From Pseudomonadota bacterium (GTDB taxonomy: Bacteria > Pseudomonadota > Alphaproteobacteria > Sphingomonadales > Sphingomonadaceae): 64,000 nt of DNA. Shown here piece after piece: positions 60,642 through 64,000 of the stretch (position 1 is its first letter; each line of letters opens with the position of its first letter). The DNA is taken from NCBI GenBank assembly GCA_023418595.1, contig JAEZZI010000026.1:243845-307844 (forward strand), read 5' to 3'. Made by a program: the position numbers and the translations under genes. The notes below the pieces were generated by a model, which did not search any database, was not told the DNA's origin, and worked only from the letters and a program-made list of their open reading frames with translations.

Positions 60642-61940
60642 TCAGACCGCGATGCGCAGGGGCTGATTGGACGGGGTGTGATGCGGCTGATCCGGCCAGA
60701 TCCCGCGCGTGTCATAGACGTGCTTGTCCGCCCGTTCGTCGAGCGGGATGGATTTGAAGATTTCGTGGTCGACGAGCACGATGAAGATCGGGCAATCCTC
60801 GATCGCGGCGTCCACATCGATCAGCGTCGCGCCGCTGCCGCCGAAGGCGGGGGGCAGGGCGTCGGCATAAGGTTCGACGATGCGGATGCGCTCGCCGAAG
60901 CGGTGCGCCAGATGGCTGGCGACCTTCATTGCGGGACTTTCGCGGAAATCGTCGATGTTCGCTTTGAACGCGAGGCCCAGGCACGCGACGGGGACGCCGG
61001 GCAGGCTTTCGATCAGCGCTTCGGCGCGGCCAATCGTATAGCCGACCTTGGCATCGTTCACTTCGCGCGCGGTGCGGATGATGCGGGCGTTTTCGGGATC
61101 GCCGTGCACGATGAACCAGGGGTCGACCGCGATGCAGTGGCCGCCGACGCCGGGGCCGGGCGACAGGATGTTGACGCGCGGGTGGCGGTTGGCGAGGCGG
61201 ATGACTTCCCACACGTCGATGCCGAGATTGTCGGAGATCACCGACAGTTCGTTGGCAAAGGCGATGTTGACGTCGCGGAAGGCATTCTCGGTCAGCTTGG
61301 TCATTTCCGCCGCGCGCGAATTGGTGGTGACGCACGCCCCGCGCACGAAGCGGCGATAGAATTGCAGCGCCTTGCGCGCGCATCGCGGGGTGATGCCGCC
61401 GATCACGCGGTCGTTGTCGACCAGTTCGACCAGGATGCGGCCCGGCAAGACGCGTTCGGGGCAATAGGCGATGGCGATATCCGGCGTGCCCGTCGAGTGG
61501 CCCGGCACCTTCAGATCGGGGCGGAGCTGCGCCAAAAGCTTGGCGACTTCTTCGGTCGTGCCGACCGGCGAGGTGGATTCGAGGATCACGACATCGCCCG
61601 GCTTGACCACCGCAGCGACATTGGTCGCGGCTTTCAGCACATAGCCGATGTTGGGCGCGTGATCGTCGTCGAACGGCGTCGGCACCGCGATCACGAACAC
61701 GTCGGCGGGTTCGACCTGAGTGGAGGCGCGAAGGTTGCCGCGCGTGACCACGCCCGAGACGAGGCCGTCGAGGTCGATTTCCTCGATATGGACCTTGCCC
61801 GAATTGACGGTGTCGACGACCGACTGATGGACGTCGATCCCCAGCACCTGCGCACCGGTGCGCGCGATCACGGCGGCAGTCGGCAGGCCGATATAGCCGA
61901 GGCCGAGGACGACGACCTTCAGTTCAGAGTCCGAAACCAT
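60642..61940 (-). CDS. wecC: UDP-N-acetyl-D-mannosaminuronate dehydrogenase
   Basis: 432 residues. Oxidises UDP-ManNAc twice to UDP-ManNAcA using NAD. Rossmann start KVVVLGLGYIGLPTAAVIA, FDDDHAPNIGYVLKA region, STSPVGTTEEVAKLL, and the catalytic Cys in GPGVGGHCIAVDPWF; C-terminal ACLGLAFKANIDDFRESPA. ATG 61940 overlaps the end of wecB by 17 bases. The pair supplies ManNAcA for a surface polysaccharide; no glycosyltransferases follow here. Confidence 0.95.
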   Translation of the reverse strand: MVSDSELKVVVLGLGYIGLPTAAVIARTGAQVLGIDVHQSVVDTVNSGKVHIEEIDLDGLVSGVVTRGNLRASTQVEPADVFVIAVPTPFDDDHAPNIGYVLKAATNVAAVVKPGDVVILESTSPVGTTEEVAKLLAQLRPDLKVPGHSTGTPDIAIAYCPERVLPGRILVELVDNDRVIGGITPRCARKALQFYRRFVRGACVTTNSRAAEMTKLTENAFRDVNIAFANELSVISDNLGIDVWEVIRLANRHPRVNILSPGPGVGGHCIAVDPWFIVHGDPENARIIRTAREVNDAKVGYTIGRAEALIESLPGVPVACLGLAFKANIDDFRESPAMKVASHLAHRFGERIRIVEPYADALPPAFGGSGATLIDVDAAIEDCPIFIVLVDHEIFKSIPLDERADKHVYDTRGIWPDQPHHTPSNQPLRIAV

Positions 61941-63057
61941 CCGCAATAATCCCCGAAATCCTAGTCGAGGCATGGCCGTCGCCGAACGGATTGTGCGCGC
62001 GCGCCATCGCCTGATGGGCGGCATCATCGTCGAGGAGGGTTGAGATTTCGGAAACGATCCGCGTCGGATTGGTGCCGACCAGCCTGGCGGTGCCAGCGGC
62101 CACGCCTTCGGGTCGTTCAGTGGTTGCACGCATCACCAGCACCGGCTTGCCGAGCGCGGGCGCTTCTTCCTGCACGCCGCCCGAATCGGTCAGCACCAGA
62201 TCGGCCATCCCCAGCGCGCGAATGAAATGCGGGTAATCGAGCGGGTCGATGCGCGCGATGTTGGCGCGGTCGCCGAGCATGTCGTCCATTACCGACACGA
62301 CATTGGGATTGGGGTGGACGGGGAACAGCACCGCCACATCGTCGCGCGCGGCGATGCGACCGATCGCCTCGGCAATGCCCTGCATCCCGCCGCCGAAATT
62401 CTCGCGGCGATGGGTGGTGACGAGCACCAGCCTTTTGCCCGCAAAGCGCGCGGCGATGGCGTCGAGCCCGGAGGCCAGCGACGGGTCGCTCTCGATCCGA
62501 GCGGTCGTGGCATGAAGCGCGTCGATCACCGTATTGCCCGTCACATGGATGGTGGCGGGCGCGACATTCTCGCGGCGCAGCGCATCCGCCGCCGTCTCGG
62601 TCGGCGCGAAATGCTGGTCGGCAATGGGGGCGACGATCCGCCGATTCACTTCCTCGGGCCAGGGATGGTGGATGTCGCCCGAGCGCAGCCCCGCCTCGAC
62701 ATGCGAAACCGGAACCTTGCGGTAATAAGCGGCGAGCGCGCCGACCATCGCGGTGGCGGTATCGCCTTGGACGATCACCCGGTCGGGCCGCTCGCGGTCC
62801 ATCACGTCGCCCAAGCCTGTCAACAGGCGCGCGGTGAGGCTGTCGAGGCTTTGCCCCGGCTCCATCAGGTCGAGATCAATGTCGGGCGACAGCCCGGCGA
62901 TGTCGAGCACCTGGTCTAGCAATCCCCGATGCTGCGCGGTGACGCAGACCCGCACGGCGAGATCGCCGCGCGCCTTTAAGGCGGCGATGACGGGGAACAG
63001 CTTGATCGCTTCGGGACGGGTGCCGAAGATGATGAGGATGCGAGGCGTTGCGGTCAT
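61924..63057 (-). CDS. wecB: UDP-N-acetylglucosamine 2-epimerase (non-hydrolysing)
   Basis: 377 residues. Makes UDP-ManNAc from UDP-GlcNAc. Start RILIIFGTRPEAIKLFPVIA, HVEAGLRSGDIHHPWPEEVN, NRRIVAPIADQHFAPTE, TTHRRENFGGGM and LTDSGGVQEEAPALGKPVLV are the family blocks. First of the wecB-wecC pair. Confidence 0.97.
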   Translation of the reverse strand: MTATPRILIIFGTRPEAIKLFPVIAALKARGDLAVRVCVTAQHRGLLDQVLDIAGLSPDIDLDLMEPGQSLDSLTARLLTGLGDVMDRERPDRVIVQGDTATAMVGALAAYYRKVPVSHVEAGLRSGDIHHPWPEEVNRRIVAPIADQHFAPTETAADALRRENVAPATIHVTGNTVIDALHATTARIESDPSLASGLDAIAARFAGKRLVLVTTHRRENFGGGMQGIAEAIGRIAARDDVAVLFPVHPNPNVVSVMDDMLGDRANIARIDPLDYPHFIRALGMADLVLTDSGGVQEEAPALGKPVLVMRATTERPEGVAAGTARLVGTNPTRIVSEISTLLDDDAAHQAMARAHNPFGDGHASTRISGIIADGFGL

Positions 63058-63232
63058 GGGCGCCAGCCCTAGCGCGGATCGCTTAAGGACACGCTAAGCA
63101 ACGTTACCGCTTCGGCTCTCTGCATTAGACGTTACCGGTCCATTATTCGGACGGGTGAAGAATGGAGCGGGTGTAAAATGCCCATCCCCTTCCGCTTCTG
63201 ATCCGCGCCGTTAATGGGTCTTGAGCCCAGCC

Positions 63233-63309
63233 CCGTTCGTTTCGAGCACAGTCGAGAAACGCTTGCGCGCGCTTGCCCCACGTTTCTAGACTTCGCTCGA
63301 AACGAACGG
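63233..63309. repeat. palindromic element, family A, copy 2
   Basis: 29 bp arms 63233-63261 and 63281-63309, reverse complementary with two mismatches; same core as 726-804 (CGTTCGTTTCGAG and CTCGAAACGAACGG). It lies just after the stop of the receptor gene, in the spacer to wecB. Confidence 0.92.
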
Positions 63310-63325
63310 TGAGCGGGCGTGTAAG

Positions 63326-64000
63326 CTACATCCCTCGCCTCAACGCCCCGCGCGTCGGCAACCCCGGCAGGAACAATTTGCGGAAACTGATCTTCACCGT
63401 CCGTCCCAGCGGATCGAGATAATCGGGCTGATAGCTGAGCGGCACCACCCCGTTCACATCGGTCACCCGCTGGCGTGCGTCGAAGATGTTGTTCACGTCC
63501 AGCCCGATCCGCGCGCCGCGCAACCACGGCGCCTTGACCAGCAATTCGGGCTGCGACCCCAGATCGACCCAGCTGCGCAGGTCGAAAGTCGCGAGGCTGT
63601 CGAAATTCAGCCGCTCTCCGCCGCTCGCGCCGCCATCGACGAAGGTGCCGCTGCGCCAGTTTCCGTGCAGCCGGACGCCGATGCCGTCGCGCGACCAGCC
63701 GGTCCGCAGCTGAACCTCGTGCCGCGCCTGCCCGCCCGACGATCCCGTCGCCGACCCGCCGAGCAGGTCGAGCACCGGCACGCCCTGCCGGATCGTCACC
63801 TCATCCTTGAACACGATGGTGTGATAGGCGCTGAACTGGATGCGCCCGCCACCCTGGCCGCCGCCGAAGCGACCGCCGCCTCCGCCGCCACGACCGCCGA
63901 ACCCGCGTCCGCCAAAGCCCGGCCCGCCGCCGCGCTGGCTCTCGGCCGTCTGCGGAGGTGCCTCACCGGTCGCGGGCGCCGCGGGCGGGGTGGCGCCGTC
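63326..64000 (-). CDS. TonB-dependent receptor, C-terminal part (5' end outside window)
   Basis: 224 residues to the window edge. The C-terminal barrel strands IGLDVNNIFDARQRVTDVNG, PLSYQPDYLDPLGRTVKI and SFRKLF are typical of sphingomonad TonB receptors; the protein then runs on for about 13 residues (LPGLPTRGALRRGM) past the usual terminal Phe. About 190 residues before the end is a Pro/Ala then Gly/Arg/Phe-rich loop (PGFGGRGFGGRGGGGGGRF), presumably an extracellular or inserted disordered loop. Cargo unknown. Confidence 0.85.
   Translation of the reverse strand, partial: DGATPPAAPATGEAPPQTAESQRGGGPGFGGRGFGGRGGGGGGRFGGGQGGGRIQFSAYHTIVFKDEVTIRQGVPVLDLLGGSATGSSGGQARHEVQLRTGWSRDGIGVRLHGNWRSGTFVDGGASGGERLNFDSLATFDLRSWVDLGSQPELLVKAPWLRGARIGLDVNNIFDARQRVTDVNGVVPLSYQPDYLDPLGRTVKISFRKLFLPGLPTRGALRRGM

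Overview
This window is chromosomal DNA of high GC from an alphaproteobacterium of the sphingomonad type (Sphingomonas or a close relative). The case rests on several things read directly. There is a circularly permuted, two-piece tmRNA gene with the tag ANDNEALAIAA, an arrangement typical of Alphaproteobacteria. RhlE-truB-rpsO-pnp are in order, there are two TonB-dependent receptors, a Coq4-type quinone protein and a proton-pumping pyrophosphatase, and sphingomonad-like palindromic repeats are scattered through it. No phage, plasmid, transposase or CRISPR array is visible.

Layout. 0-4.7 kb: distal half of a type II secretion operon (gspH-I-J-K-L-M-N), every junction overlapping; the prepilin peptidase that would mature its pseudopilins is separate, at 23.7 kb behind a TlpA-like thioredoxin. 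4.7-9.7 kb: small lipoprotein, recF, a GNAT-nitrilase fusion, a fasciclin lipoprotein and a secreted repeat protein. 9.9-15.2 kb: DEAD-box helicase, truB, rpsO and pnp (translation and RNA turnover). 15.3-18.4 kb: HWE-type histidine kinase, SulP transporter and tmRNA. 18.5-23.1 kb (minus): argH, small lipoprotein, lysA, siroheme synthase, ZntB-like transporter, almost without gaps. 24.5-26.6 kb: coq4 and dnaN. 26.8-37 kb: outer-membrane barrel protein, histidine phosphatase, IalB-like protein, rlmN, TauE/SafE permease, cytochrome b with a molybdopterin oxidoreductase, argG, GT-C-like membrane protein and PAP2 phosphatase. 37.4-39.5 kb (minus): tRNA-Phe, yacG, RNase E/G-like, maf, infA. 39.5-46.6 kb: TonB receptor with DUF2946, hppA, thiL, an AT-richer orphan ORF and a 5'-truncated trhO. 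46.7-49.6 kb: ferredoxin-reductase-like flavoprotein and MFS exporter.

The most system-like part is 49.8-58.8 kb. An eight-gene minus-strand operon plus a divergent Gfo/Idh/MocA gene encodes a GMC flavoprotein with a CX5CX3C cluster motif, a Tat-borne gluconate-dehydrogenase-subunit-3 partner and a cytochrome c. With them are a DUF1080 (3-keto-disaccharide hydrolase) protein, three PF01261 TIM-barrel proteins (two exported) and a sugar MFS porter. I read this as an oxidative 3-keto-glycoside pathway: sugar oxidised at C3 in the periplasm, glycosidic bond split by elimination/hydrolysis, products imported and reduced. Gamma-glutamyltranspeptidase and wecB-wecC (UDP-ManNAcA synthesis) follow, and the window ends inside a second TonB-dependent receptor.

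A second theme is palindromic repeats. At least five families occur, two as perfect 29-31 bp inverted repeats lying in frame inside coding genes (gspJ and truB), so the repeat is translated.
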